A stretch of DNA of 64,000 nucleotides, from positions 124,001 to 188,000 of the forward strand of contig CP085711.1 of assembly GCA_023823795.1 (NCBI GenBank). Direction: 5' to 3'. Position 1 is the first letter of the stretch, and each line of letters begins with the position of its first letter. A program made the position numbers and the translations under genes. The notes beneath the pieces were generated by a model. It saw nothing but the letters and a program-made list of their open reading frames with translations, searched no databases and had not been told where the DNA came from. This DNA is from Bacillus sp. F19. Lineage in GTDB: Bacteria > Bacillota > Bacilli > Bacillales > Bacillaceae. Shown here piece after piece: positions 17,031-27,112 of the stretch.

Positions 17031-20000
17031 ATGAAGAGAAAGAAAATAAGGAAGATACTTACAGGAACATTAGCTGTTGGATTGTTATTGTCTCAAGGCG
17101 CACCGTATAACGTATTGGCGAAAAGCCCGTACGAGCTGAATTCAGTGGATCATGCGGAAGAAATTCTAAAGAGCCTGTCTGTGGAACAAAGAAAAGCATT
17201 AGAGCAGTTGGATACAAAGCCAAGCTTTACCATTTCTCCGGATATTAATGTGAATAGTCCGGAATTAGTCAAAGTCATCGTGGAATTCAAACAGGCGCCA
17301 GCGAAAATTGAAGTGATGAAACAAGCGGCGAAAGGAACGAAACTGTCTTCTGCAATTGCGAATGAGAAAGTGGAAAAATCTCATAAAGATTTTAAACAGC
17401 ATGTGCAATTATTGAAATCACAGAAAAACGTGACCAAATACAAAGCGGAAGATATAAACATCACTAGAGAGTATACAAACGCCATCAATGGTGTAGCGAT
17501 GACACTGCCTGGCGTGGCCGTGCAGGATTTGCTTGAATCAGGAGTAGTTAATCGTATTTTTAAAGATTACGAAGTAAAAGTGGAACCGCCGGTAAAAACA
17601 AAAGAAGCAATCGATCCAAAAATGGCGGACAGTATTCCGCAAATTGGAGTGGACAAGCTGCATGCCGAGAACATTACCGGTAAGGGCATTAAAGTCGGTG
17701 TTCTTGATACAGGTGTTGACTACAATCATCCTGACTTAAAAGAAGCTTATAAAGGCGGATATGATTTTGTAGATAATGATACCGATCCGATGGAAACGAC
17801 ATACGAGGATTGGATCAATGCTGGCAAGCCAGAATACCCTGGTTTAGTGTATTACACAAACCACGGGACACATGTCGCGGGGACGATAGCAGCACAAAAG
17901 AAAAACAATGTCGATTACGCTGTTAAAGGGGTAGCACCTGAAGTAGATTTATATGCTTATAGAGTATTAGGACCTTGGGGAGGGGGAGATACAGCGGGAA
18001 TCCTTGCTGGTATCGATAAAGCGATTACAGATGGCATGGACGTCATCAATATGTCGCTCGGCGCCAGAACCAACGATCCGTTATATGCCACTTCTGTCGC
18101 AACAAATAACGCTATGCTTTCAGGCGTGGTGACAGTTGTTGCCGCAGGAAATGCCGGACCGAACGAAAAAACTCTCGGTTCCCCAGGAACAGCAGCCCTT
18201 GGCATTTCAGTAGGGGCAAGCGATGCTTCGATGTCGATTCCGACATTTAATGGAAGCGCTTCCGGCGAAAAATTTGAAAATATGCAGCTGCTGGGTAAAG
18301 ATTTTTCTAATAAGTTAGAAGATTTACAAGGACAATCCTTACCAATTGTTTATGCAGGTCTTGGTAAAGCTGATGACTTTGCTGGGAAAGATGTCAATGG
18401 GAAACTTGCGTTGATTCAGCGCGGAGAAATTACGTTTGATGAAAAAATCAAAAATGCTAAAAACGCTGGGGCTAAAGCAGTGATTGTGTATAACAATGTT
18501 GACGGGCAAATATCTGCCTATTTAGGTGAGGCCGTCGGTTTAATCCCGGCTTTCCGCCTATCAAAAGCGGATGGTGAGCGGTTAAATGGGCTGGGCGAAG
18601 GTTCTTTCACCTTTGAAACGTTAAGCAACACAAAAACGGAAGGCGATCATTTAGCAGATTTCAGTTCACGCGGGCCGGTAAATGGAAATTATGATATTAA
18701 GCCGGATGTAGTCGCTCCAGGTGTGTCGGTTTTCTCTACAGCACCGGAATATATCAATGATCCGCAGGATGGCATTAATTACGGGAATGCCTATGTGCGC
18801 TTATCGGGCACGTCTATGGCTACTCCTCACACAGCAGGTACAGCAGCATTGATTCTGCAGGAGCATCCGGAATACACTCCTTTCGATGTAAAATCGGCAC
18901 TCATGAATACTTCAGACGATTTAAAAGAGGATTATTCTGTATACGAAGTAGGGGCGGGACGAATCGATGCCTATCAAGCGGTTCATACAGATACATCAAT
19001 CAAAGTATGGGATAAAACAAAAAATATCGAAAATGGAAATATCGTAGAAATTGACGAACAAACCGGCTCCATCGTATTCGGCAGATATTATAAAAATGGT
19101 GATCAGCCAATTGAAGCAAGCAGAAAGGTGACGGTTCAAAACAACAGCCTGGAAGAAAAATCTTTTAACCTAGAAGTGGAGTATCATGGCGAGCGTAAAG
19201 GCATCCAAGACGCAGTGAAGAACGGTGTAAAAGTGGCAGTGCCTTCATCATTTACAGTAGGAAGCGGCCAAGAACAGGAGTTTCAGCCAAAAATCACGAT
19301 ACCAACCAGTGCTGTGGCAGGAAGATATGAAGGGTATATTCATGTGACCAATACGAACAATCCAGCCGAAACCTATCAAATTCCATTTGCTGTCATGGTG
19401 ACGGAAAAGGGATTTGATTATGCGAAAACGAGCAAGCCATCCGTGACAAATACGACGCCTTTCTGGCAATATATGTACCCGTATGTCCATGTCATCATGA
19501 AATTGAATAGCCCTATGAAAACCATTGATGTGCTTGTTAAGGACAGTAAAACAGGGAAAGCTGTAGGTTTTGTAGGAACAGCGGATACTAGTAAATTACT
19601 AATAGACAGAGAAACGTTTCTTATGAATGCATTTAGCGGTACTGTCTATCCATTTACAAATGATCCTTCTAAGCCGATTGGTGATCTTCCTGTAAAGCTT
19701 CCGGCAGGCGATTATATAATGGAACTGATTGCACACGATGAGGAAGGGAAATCATATGTTGCAGACAATCCGCTTATTGTGGACAATACAGCACCAGAAG
19801 TAAACATGGATAAAAAACCGGGTGTAATCGAGGTTAATGACTCCATGTTTACAGTAGAGGATGGACAAAAAGCGGTATGGCTGCATGGAACAGCTAAGGA
19901 TGAGACAGTGGACGTATTACAATCCAAAGGCTTGAACGTTGACCAATCATCCAACAGCATGGGTTACTCTGCAAACTCTCCATTCATAAATGGGTACTTC

Positions 20001-21167
20001 CCAATCCAAGCGAATGGAGATGTAAAATTCGGAGTTGAGGCAAATGATATTGCAACGAAGCCTCTAAAGCTGACTTTGACTACGTCTGATATTGCAACTG
20101 CAATGGGTAAACAACACTATGTCTTCGTAAAAGAAGGCACGGAATATACGACTTCTAGTTATGATAAGAAAGATGTAAAAATCGGTGATACTGTAACAAT
20201 GACACTCAGCCTCAATAATGCGAAGCAGCTTGTATCTGGGGACTTCCAAGTCGAATTCAAGAATGATCTGTTTAAGTTTGAGAATGTGAAGCTGAACAGT
20301 GCGGCAAATGAGTATGCGAAGGAAAAAGGCTTGGAGGTATCGCTGCAAGAACCTGTGCTGACAGAAGGAGCTCTAACTAATACAGTGAATGTTGGCGCAT
20401 CTATGAAAGGGAATGCATTTAGCGGTATGGACGGCGATCTGCCTTTCCTTGATGTTACGTTCAAAGTAGTAAGTGATGCATTTTACGATAATGTTACCAG
20501 TTTTAATGTACTACAGGCGTCTTATATGAAAGCGGGACAAACAGCCGCTACTGCCATTCCTTTTTACAATACGGAAAATTTTAACCTTATTCCAACGCAT
20601 TCCAGAGTGCAGGGTTCTATCCAACCAGAAGCATTTTTGAGAAATGACGGTTCTTTGCCAATAGGTGATTATTCAAAAATCGGTGCCCAAGTATATGTGA
20701 TGTCCCCAAGCGGTAAAAAATATAAAGGAACAATTGATAATAAAGGATTCTACAGCATTCATGGTATCCCAGCTTCTACGGAAGCATACACAATTGTTAT
20801 TGATGTTCCGGGACATCTCAAAGTGATGAAGAAATTCATTCCTGGATATTCTGTAAACGGTGAGATGCGCGGGCAACATTTTAGATTAGGTGGTAAAGGT
20901 CTTGCGGGGGACGTGAATGGTGACAGCATGATTGATATTCTCGATATACAAAGTATCGCAGAAGCCTATGGTACGAATGATCCATCGATCGTGCCGCAAG
21001 ATCTCAATCAGGACGGCGTGGTGAATGAAACCGATATTCGTTTCGTTGAGAAAAACTTCTTAACGAAGGGGCCGGATGCACCTGCTAATAAGCAGCCAAA
21101 AGCAACAATTGGCAAAAAAGATCTGGAATACTTCCTGCGCCTGATCGGACTTGAGCCAAAGCAATAG
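17031..21167 (+). CDS. Secreted S8 serine protease with PA, cohesin-like and dockerin domains
   Basis: A 1378-residue exported protease. A signal peptide covers about 1-30, followed by an I9 propeptide (about 80-185). The triad is D226 (VLDTGVD), H278 (NHGTHVAGT) and S595 (GTSMATPHTAG), with a PA insert at about 420-530. Next come Fn3-like domains, then about 1040-1165 a cohesin-like fold (VKIGDTVTMTLSLNNAKQL), a carboxypeptidase-regulatory-like sandwich, and a two-repeat type I dockerin (DVNGDSMIDILDI and DLNQDGVVNETDI). Carrying both a cohesin-like domain and a dockerin suggests self-assembly or attachment to a partner. A dockerin remnant at 34650-34764 could be part of the same interaction set. 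Confidence 0.92.
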   Translation: MKRKKIRKILTGTLAVGLLLSQGAPYNVLAKSPYELNSVDHAEEILKSLSVEQRKALEQLDTKPSFTISPDINVNSPELVKVIVEFKQAPAKIEVMKQAAKGTKLSSAIANEKVEKSHKDFKQHVQLLKSQKNVTKYKAEDINITREYTNAINGVAMTLPGVAVQDLLESGVVNRIFKDYEVKVEPPVKTKEAIDPKMADSIPQIGVDKLHAENITGKGIKVGVLDTGVDYNHPDLKEAYKGGYDFVDNDTDPMETTYEDWINAGKPEYPGLVYYTNHGTHVAGTIAAQKKNNVDYAVKGVAPEVDLYAYRVLGPWGGGDTAGILAGIDKAITDGMDVINMSLGARTNDPLYATSVATNNAMLSGVVTVVAAGNAGPNEKTLGSPGTAALGISVGASDASMSIPTFNGSASGEKFENMQLLGKDFSNKLEDLQGQSLPIVYAGLGKADDFAGKDVNGKLALIQRGEITFDEKIKNAKNAGAKAVIVYNNVDGQISAYLGEAVGLIPAFRLSKADGERLNGLGEGSFTFETLSNTKTEGDHLADFSSRGPVNGNYDIKPDVVAPGVSVFSTAPEYINDPQDGINYGNAYVRLSGTSMATPHTAGTAALILQEHPEYTPFDVKSALMNTSDDLKEDYSVYEVGAGRIDAYQAVHTDTSIKVWDKTKNIENGNIVEIDEQTGSIVFGRYYKNGDQPIEASRKVTVQNNSLEEKSFNLEVEYHGERKGIQDAVKNGVKVAVPSSFTVGSGQEQEFQPKITIPTSAVAGRYEGYIHVTNTNNPAETYQIPFAVMVTEKGFDYAKTSKPSVTNTTPFWQYMYPYVHVIMKLNSPMKTIDVLVKDSKTGKAVGFVGTADTSKLLIDRETFLMNAFSGTVYPFTNDPSKPIGDLPVKLPAGDYIMELIAHDEEGKSYVADNPLIVDNTAPEVNMDKKPGVIEVNDSMFTVEDGQKAVWLHGTAKDETVDVLQSKGLNVDQSSNSMGYSANSPFINGYFPIQANGDVKFGVEANDIATKPLKLTLTTSDIATAMGKQHYVFVKEGTEYTTSSYDKKDVKIGDTVTMTLSLNNAKQLVSGDFQVEFKNDLFKFENVKLNSAANEYAKEKGLEVSLQEPVLTEGALTNTVNVGASMKGNAFSGMDGDLPFLDVTFKVVSDAFYDNVTSFNVLQASYMKAGQTAATAIPFYNTENFNLIPTHSRVQGSIQPEAFLRNDGSLPIGDYSKIGAQVYVMSPSGKKYKGTIDNKGFYSIHGIPASTEAYTIVIDVPGHLKVMKKFIPGYSVNGEMRGQHFRLGGKGLAGDVNGDSMIDILDIQSIAEAYGTNDPSIVPQDLNQDGVVNETDIRFVEKNFLTKGPDAPANKQPKATIGKKDLEYFLRLIGLEPKQ

Positions 21168-21335
21168 CAAAAATAGAAGGGGAGGAATCTAGAGCATTCC
21201 CCCCAAAAAAGTAAAATACCTGATATAAAATCATTTTGAGCATATTTTAAAAAGGAAAAAAAGGATGAGATGTGTTCTGCACACAAGTTCACCCTTGGGA
21301 ACGCGAACAATATATGAGCATGGACTAATACCTGT
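21168..21335. other. Post-protease gap
   Basis: An imperfect hairpin (GGGGAGGAAT/ATTCCCCCC, 21179-21206) lies just after the stop. Nothing else is recognisable. Confidence 0.4.
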
Positions 21336-21372
21336 AAACCCTTGACACGATTAGTGTTGAGGGTTTTTCTTA
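21336..21372 (+). terminator. Terminator-like hairpin
   Basis: AAACCCTTGACAC and GTGTTGAGGGTTT pair with two weak positions, followed by TTCTTATTTTTT. Confidence 0.7.
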
Positions 21373-21513
21373 TTTTTTATTTATGAGGAAAAATAACTGA
21401 CCACCATTTTGACCACCAGATTTTTAACATTATTTTCTTTTGAGCGTTTATAAAACAAAAAGATTGTCCGATTTGAGTTACTAAAAAAGTTAGACATGAT
21501 GGAAAGGGGGCTG

Positions 21514-21704
21514 AAGAAAAACGAGTAAAAGTCTCTGCTGAACAGCGGTTTCTTTTAATACGTTCTGTAATTGCAAAGTACGAAATTAAAAATATGGTGA
21601 GTTACTTATGCGAAATTGCGGGAGTTTCTCGCTTAGGTTTTTATAACTACTTTTCTTCAGAATCTCAGGAAAAGTTGAAAATTAACGCTCTGCAGGAATG
21701 CTAA
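21514..21704 (+). pseudogene. IS3-family transposase fragment
   Basis: The frame EEKRVKVSAEQRFLLIRSVI then AKYEIKNMVSYLCEIAGVSR, GFYNYFSSESQEK matches the orfA/orfB junction of IS3-type transposases. It ends at TAA 21702 without the DDE domain and lacks a start. Only this piece remains. Confidence 0.7.
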
Positions 21705-21838
21705 ACCAGCTAATAGTTTGTCAACATTTTTCAATAAAAAGATTAATAGCCACATGATATACTAAAAATATTCATGGCAAATACCCTTCCGTTAATCTGT
21801 TCTTGGAAGGTTTTGTTGTATTTAGTTAGATATAGTTT

Positions 21839-23077
21839 CTAAGCTATATCTTGGAAAGTAGTTCTGCTTTTTAGTAAGGCGTATATCCAATATAAGAGCT
21901 TATTAACACATGCAATAACTGCTACCCTGAAGGGTTTTCCTTCTTCTCGTTTCTTATCGTAAAACTCTCTTAGTCTTTTATTGCGTGCTATGATCTCATC
22001 TGTTGTTTTCTTCTTACGGGCATCCCGAATACCACTTTGAACAGCCATATACAAAGCGTGACGTAGTCTGCAAGATCCTCTTTTGGTAATTCGATTAACT
22101 GATGCAGTAAACTTACCAGAAGAGTAAACACTAGGATCTACTCCAGCGAATGCAACTAGTTTTTTGGCATCATTAATCCGATCTATCTCTCCGACTTCAG
22201 AAATAATCGTTGCAGCGATTTTTTCTCCGATTCCAGGGATAGATTGGAGTATTTTATATTCTTCAATTTCACTAGCGAGGGCATCTATTTCATCCGCAAT
22301 TTTTGATAGATGCTCTTGGTATTGAAGAACTATGTTAATCAACGTTTCAAGATTAAAGATATGACTTTGGTACAGATTGCTTTGGAACGGGTTACGATTG
22401 GCTGATTCTCTTAACTTTTGTGCCTTTTCTTTTGCCCATAGTTCTTAACGGCTCATACATAACGAAGCTATTTTTTCAGTTAGTTCTTTTTCACTCACAC
22501 TTAAGACGGCCTCAGAAGTTGGAAATGCAAGTAGAGTAAGCAATGATACTTTTGAATAAGGACTTCCAAAAACACCTCTATACTCAGGAATTACCTGATC
22601 TATTAGGGAATGGAGCTGTAACTTAGTCTTTGCTGATATTTCCGCAATACTTTCCTGTTGTCTTGTTAGATTGCGAAGGTTTAAGAGTTGTACTCCTCGT
22701 TTTTTATAAGGCTCTAACTCTTCTTTATAAAACAACTCACAAAGATGATAAGCATCAACTGCATCTGTTTTTACCTTACGCAAACTTGAACTTTTGGCTC
22801 GATGTGAGAGTAGTGGATTAACAATAATATAAACATAATTTTGCTCCTCCAAAAATTGAATAACTGGAGTATGGTAGTGTCCAGTTGACTCTAAAACGGC
22901 CGAAGGTTGGTTACCATTAGCCGTTTTTTCCACTTCTTGAAGGAATTCTAGTAAATTCCTCAAGCCTTCAAGATTGTGTTCAATACTAAAGCTCTTCCTA
23001 TATGGTTTACCTTTATCTAAGAATGCTTGAACCTGACTTTCCCCTTTTGAAACATCCAGACCAATGACTGGATTCAT
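21839..23077 (-). pseudogene. IS110-family transposase interrupted by one nonsense codon
   Basis: From ATG 23077 the minus strand encodes an IS110 DEDD-type recombinase: GLDVSKGESQVQAF with the first acidic residue, then VKTDAVDAYHL. A TAA at 22447-22445 stops translation after 210 residues (SLCMSR). The same frame then continues without shift through ELWAKEKAQKL to the transposase_20 domain (LQSIPGIGEKIAATI, FAGVDPSVYSSGKF) and ends at TAG/TAA 21839. A single base change (for example TCA to TAA) explains the break. Full length would be about 412 residues, normal for the family. GGAGGAG precedes the ATG. Confidence 0.9.
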
Positions 23078-23280
23078 ACTTGAATCTCCTCCTCTAGAAT
23101 AACTATATTAGTCGGTAACCCCTAAGGCTTCTTGTAATGTCATAGGTTCGCTTGTTAAACGGGATCATTGTCCCAACCAGCCTGAAACATGTTTATACAA
23201 GTAGGGGGTGAACAGTTTAGCTGACGGGGATCGAGTCCCACGGGTGCGAGGTTCTACCCCGACTACCGTTATAATAAAAC
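23078..23280 (-). ncRNA. Candidate IS110 bridge-RNA region (5' non-coding end)
   Basis: IS110-family elements carry a non-coding end next to the transposase start that encodes a structured bridge RNA, shown for IS621-type elements. Here the about 200 bases upstream of the minus-strand transposase hold no gene and contain self-complementary parts such as GGGATCATTGTCCC (23161) and GGTAGTCGGGG/CCCCGTCAG-like pairs (23235-23275, minus strand). Element borders and guide loops could not be fixed by eye, so this is inference from position. Confidence 0.4.
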
Positions 23281-23404
23281 CTTGTAGAAAAAGGTCAACC
23301 AGAAATATCTGGCTAAGGTTATATTACGAACGGGTGCGATACTTTAAAAGATTCTTTGATAAAAGACTTTTATGGACAAGGTATATCGACCGTTTGAAAA
23401 TAAA

Positions 23405-23442
23405 AAACCGCCCATTCTTTGTGAATAGACGGTTATTTTATG
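23405..23442 (+). terminator. Terminator-like hairpin upstream of the mannose operon
   Basis: AACCGCCCATTC and GAATAGACGGTT pair with one mismatch, followed by ATTTTATGTTTT. Confidence 0.7.
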
Positions 23443-23558
23443 TTTTAAAAATTGGGGTTGCTACGGCAGTCTTTTTCTTTTTTGCCATGATTCGAAAAGG
23501 GATTGTAATAATTTTTAGGTAGTTTGTTTGTATTATTTTATTTATTTTGAAAATTCAT

Positions 23559-23630
23559 AAGAAACCGCTTGCAAAGGAAGGTAAATCATTTTATTATAAG
23601 ATTATAACGTTACAACGTTACAATAAAGGA
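23559..23630 (+). promoter_or_regulatory. Mannose operon promoter with cre-like site and direct-repeat operator
   Basis: AAGAAACCGCTTGCA (23559-23573) fits the CcpA cre consensus with one mismatch. It overlaps a possible -35 (TTGCAA, 23570) placed 16 bp before TATTAT (23592). AACGTTAC occurs twice back to back (23606-23621) just downstream, a likely operator for the GntR-type regulator at 28052. A related GTACGTTATAATTAACG lies at 27991, upstream of the regulator gene. AAGGAGAG precedes the ATG. Confidence 0.55.
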
Positions 23631-23641
23631 GAGCAAATATC

Positions 23642-25381
23642 ATGTATAATAAGTTTCCTGAAATAAGAGTAAAAGGTCCTCTAATCAATGAATCTTGGCA
23701 AGGGTATGAATCAATTCAAAAAGAATTATTACATCAGCTGAGTAATAATGAAAATATGAAAACAGTCGTCATCGATTGTTATCCAGGTGTTCGATATGAT
23801 GAGATTAAAACAAAACTAATTGATGGATTAGATGCGAATTTAGTTATTTTCTCAGATGATTTAGCATATTCGGGTAAAGAAATTACTACATTAATAGAAC
23901 GTAATTTAACCGATGATCGGGTATTTGGAGTTTTATCTTGTCATACATTAGAAGAGTTCTTCGATATGAATCAAATCCAAGACGCAAGAAAAAAAGTAGA
24001 AGGTCATAATGGGATTGTAGTGGTCTATGGTGTAGGAGCTTCATTAGTAACAAAAGGTGATATATTAATATACGCTGACTTAGCCCGTTGGGAAATTCAA
24101 CAACGATATCGCTCCAAAGAATTGGGAAATTGGAAAATTGACAATCATGAGGAAGATATTCTACGAAAATATAAACGGGGTTTCTTTGTTGAATGGAGAG
24201 TAAGTGATCGTCATAAAAAGACGCTATATAATGATATTCATTACTATATGGATACAAATGAAAAAGATAATGCGAAGATGGTATCTGGAAAAGCGTTTTT
24301 AGAAGGTATGCGTCAAACAGTTCATCAACCATTCCGTTTAGTTCCTTATTTTGATCCCGGAGTATGGGGAGGCCAATGGATGAAAGAGGTTTGTGGGCTT
24401 GATAAAGAAAAAGAGAACTTTGCTTGGAGTTTTGATGGAGTACCAGAAGAAAACAGTTTATATTTAACCTATGGTGATGTACGAATTGAAACACCATCAA
24501 TTAATACAGTATTCTTGCATCCTACTGATTTATTAGGGGATCGTGTGCATGCTAGATTTGGAACTGAGTTTCCGATTCGATTTGATTTTTTAGATACAAT
24601 GTCTGGACAAAATTTGAGCTTACAAGTACATCCATTGGTTGAGTACATTCAAGAAAAATTTGGTATGCATTATACGCAAGATGAAAGTTATTATATTCTT
24701 GATGCAAAAGAAAATGCTGAGGTATATCTTGGAATGAAGGCTGATGTGAATCCTAAAGAAATGATGGAGGATTTACGAAGAGCAGAACGTGGAGAAATTT
24801 CTTTCCCTGATGAAAAATACGTAAATAACTTTCCAGCCAAAAAGCATGATCATTACTTGATACCTGCTGGAACAGTTCATTGTTCAGGTACAGATACAAT
24901 GGTTTTAGAAATTAGTTCTACACCGTATATTTTTACCTTTAAATTATGGGATTGGGATCGACTTGGCCTTGATGGTTTACCAAGACCTGTTCATATTGAT
25001 CATGGTGAAAAAAATATTGTATGGAATCGAGATACGGAGTGGGTAGAAACTAATTTAATTAATCGTATCGAGACAATTGCAAGTGAGGATGGATGGAGAG
25101 AAGAAAGAACAGGGCTTCATGAAAGAGAATTTATTGAAACAAGAAGACATTGGTTTACTTCAACTGTTCATCACAATACAAATGGAAGCGTTAACATGTT
25201 GAATTTAATTGAAGGTGAAGAAGCGATTGTTGAAAGTCCAACGAATAAATTCGAACCTTTCATCGTTCGATATGCTGAAACATTTATTATTCCTGAATGT
25301 GTAAAGGAATACACGATAAAACCATATGGAAAATCAAAAGGAAAAGAAATTGCTACAATTAAAGCTTTTGTAAGAATTTAA
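23642..25381 (+). CDS. manA: Class I mannose-6-phosphate isomerase with extra N-terminal domain
   Basis: A 579-residue cytoplasmic enzyme. Residues about 225-579 carry the type I phosphomannose isomerase cupin with zinc-ligand motifs: LSLQVHP (Gln and His), DESYYIL (Glu) and LIPAGTVHCSG (His). It interconverts mannose-6-phosphate and fructose-6-phosphate. Residues 1-210 form an additional domain resembling a degenerate P-loop kinase fold (TVVIDCYPGV where a Walker A would be, LVIFSDDLAYSG); catalysis there is unlikely. Ordinary enzymes of this class have about 315 residues. First gene of the PTS operon, 21 bases before EIIA. Confidence 0.88.
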   Translation: MYNKFPEIRVKGPLINESWQGYESIQKELLHQLSNNENMKTVVIDCYPGVRYDEIKTKLIDGLDANLVIFSDDLAYSGKEITTLIERNLTDDRVFGVLSCHTLEEFFDMNQIQDARKKVEGHNGIVVVYGVGASLVTKGDILIYADLARWEIQQRYRSKELGNWKIDNHEEDILRKYKRGFFVEWRVSDRHKKTLYNDIHYYMDTNEKDNAKMVSGKAFLEGMRQTVHQPFRLVPYFDPGVWGGQWMKEVCGLDKEKENFAWSFDGVPEENSLYLTYGDVRIETPSINTVFLHPTDLLGDRVHARFGTEFPIRFDFLDTMSGQNLSLQVHPLVEYIQEKFGMHYTQDESYYILDAKENAEVYLGMKADVNPKEMMEDLRRAERGEISFPDEKYVNNFPAKKHDHYLIPAGTVHCSGTDTMVLEISSTPYIFTFKLWDWDRLGLDGLPRPVHIDHGEKNIVWNRDTEWVETNLINRIETIASEDGWREERTGLHEREFIETRRHWFTSTVHHNTNGSVNMLNLIEGEEAIVESPTNKFEPFIVRYAETFIIPECVKEYTIKPYGKSKGKEIATIKAFVRI

Positions 25382-25402
25382 GGTAGAAAAAGGAGAATAG
25401 AT

Positions 25403-25798
25403 ATGATTGGTATTTTAGTAACAACTCATGGTGAACTTTGTAACGGATTGTTACATGCAGCACATATGATTGCTGGTGAACAAGAAGGAATTGAAGCTGT
25501 TTCATTAGATGAAAATGGAGTAGATGATTTTGCTAGTCGTTTAGAAGCAAAGTTAGACGAAATGGTAGAAAAGTATAATCAAGTTCTTGTGATGTGTGAT
25601 TTAAAAGGTGGAACACCATGTAACCAAAGCTTGAAATATGGCTTCGTGAATGAAGGGAAAGTAAAGGTAGTTGCAGGTATAAATTTACCAATGTTAATTG
25701 AAACGATTTTTGGTCGCAGCAGTGTTGGAAATCTGGATGAATTAGCAAGTTTTGCTAGTGATTCAGGTAAGCAATCGATTGAATTTATTACATTATAA
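25403..25798 (+). CDS. PTS mannose-family EIIA component
   Basis: 131 residues. MIGILVTTHGELCNGL places the phospho-accepting His at position 9, as in EIIA-Man. It takes phosphate from HPr and passes it to EIIB. The KGGTPCNQSL loop is also conserved. AAAGGAGAA precedes the ATG. Genes here are 2 to 21 bases apart, so one transcript is expected. Confidence 0.95.
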   Translation: MIGILVTTHGELCNGLLHAAHMIAGEQEGIEAVSLDENGVDDFASRLEAKLDEMVEKYNQVLVMCDLKGGTPCNQSLKYGFVNEGKVKVVAGINLPMLIETIFGRSSVGNLDELASFASDSGKQSIEFITL

Positions 25799-25817
25799 CC
25801 TCTGGGAGGAATGAGTA

Positions 25818-26303
25818 ATGCCTATTACATTTGTACGAATTGATGATCGAGTAATCCATGGACAAGTTGTGACAAGATGGTCTAGACAAAAAGCGGTAAA
25901 CGGAATTTTAGTCATTGATGAAAGAATTGTGAAGGATGAATTTCAAAAGAAAATCTTAACAAATGCAGCTCCTTCAGGTGTTAAAGTAGGAATCTATGGC
26001 ATTGAAGAAGGTTTAGAAAAAATTAAGCTAGCAAAAAATGCGAAAAATAGTTATTTCGTGATTGTTAAAACACCAGTTACCCTACAAAAGCTTGTTAAAG
26101 CAGGTGCTGACTTTGGTAATGAGATAAATGTTGGACCAATGAGTGCTCGTCCAGATGCTAAAACAGTGGCGAAAAATGCAGCTGTTACAGAAGAAGAAAA
26201 AGCGGCATTTGATTATCTAGTAGAAAAAAATATTAGTGTTACATTTCAACTAATTCCTGAGGAAACTCCTCTTTCTTGGACAAAAGTAAAAGAAAACTAT
26301 TAA
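25818..26303 (+). CDS. PTS mannose-family EIIB component
   Basis: 161 residues. ITFVRIDDRVIHGQVVTRW contains the phosphorylated His (H14) of the sorbose/mannose EIIB family. It transfers phosphate to the sugar entering through EIIC/EIID. The length is standard. GGGAGGAATG precedes the start. Confidence 0.95.
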   Translation: MPITFVRIDDRVIHGQVVTRWSRQKAVNGILVIDERIVKDEFQKKILTNAAPSGVKVGIYGIEEGLEKIKLAKNAKNSYFVIVKTPVTLQKLVKAGADFGNEINVGPMSARPDAKTVAKNAAVTEEEKAAFDYLVEKNISVTFQLIPEETPLSWTKVKENY

Positions 26304-26318
26304 AGAGAGGGATAATTT

Positions 26319-27110
26319 ATGGATGTTGCTATCTTAATTCAAGCTGTATTAATAGGGGTTTTCTGTTATCTCGGATCCGTTTCTTCACCGTGGTTACTTG
26401 GTGTAACAGGGGGCTACTATATTATTGGAAGACCTTTAGTAGCGGGTCTAATTGTAGGTCTTATTCTTGGTGATGTTTCAACGGGTATTCTTCTAGGGGT
26501 AGCTGTTCAAGCTGCGTTTATTGCTACTATTTCGACTGGTGGTACACAAAACTCTGAGATTACATATGCAGCGTATGGTGGTATTGCACTTGGTATGCTT
26601 GCAAATGCCTCTCCGGGTGTAACGGTTACTCTATCAATTGGTATAGGTGCTCTAGGTTTAATTCTTCATAATCTGATGATGGTTACAAACTCTGTTTGGA
26701 ATACTCGAGCAGAAAAAGCTGCAGAAAGGGGAGATATGCGTGGGGTTGCTCTAAACAACGGTGTGTATCCTCAAATCGTCAATTTTTTATTACGTGTCAT
26801 TCCAGTTGCTTTAGCCGTGTATTTTGGACAAGGTTTCGTAGACGATGCGCTTAATGCTATTCCTGACACTGTTATTCAAATTATGAACGTTTTAGGTGGA
26901 TTACTTCCAGCGTTAGGTATTGCCTTATTAATGAACTTATTAATTAAAGATAAAACATATTTAATCTTTTTTGTTGGTGGTTTTGGTATCATCGCATTCA
27001 TCGTTCCAAACATGATTGCTTTAACAATTATAGCTGTATTGCTTGCATATATTGTTTACTTAGCTACAGGAAATAATGCTCCTAAAGAAGTTGAAGATGA
27101 GGTGATTTAG
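26319..27110 (+). CDS. PTS mannose-family EIIC permease
   Basis: 263 residues, strongly hydrophobic with several membrane helices and the conserved loop ATISTGGTQNSEITYAAYGG. Together with EIID it forms the membrane channel. Two bases separate it from EIID. Confidence 0.95.
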   Translation: MDVAILIQAVLIGVFCYLGSVSSPWLLGVTGGYYIIGRPLVAGLIVGLILGDVSTGILLGVAVQAAFIATISTGGTQNSEITYAAYGGIALGMLANASPGVTVTLSIGIGALGLILHNLMMVTNSVWNTRAEKAAERGDMRGVALNNGVYPQIVNFLLRVIPVALAVYFGQGFVDDALNAIPDTVIQIMNVLGGLLPALGIALLMNLLIKDKTYLIFFVGGFGIIAFIVPNMIALTIIAVLLAYIVYLATGNNAPKEVEDEVI

Positions 27111-27112
27111 CG

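Noticed and set aside
23215-23275. tRNA-like sequence (GGGATCGAGTCCCACGGG)
   Set aside because: No cloverleaf can be formed on either strand: the T-arm consensus GTTCGAATC is missing and no acceptor stem pairs. More likely part of the IS110 structured end.
23208-23522. Open frame of 104 codons upstream of manA
   Set aside because: Low-complexity basic composition, no start signal, and it crosses the IS110 non-coding end and a terminator.
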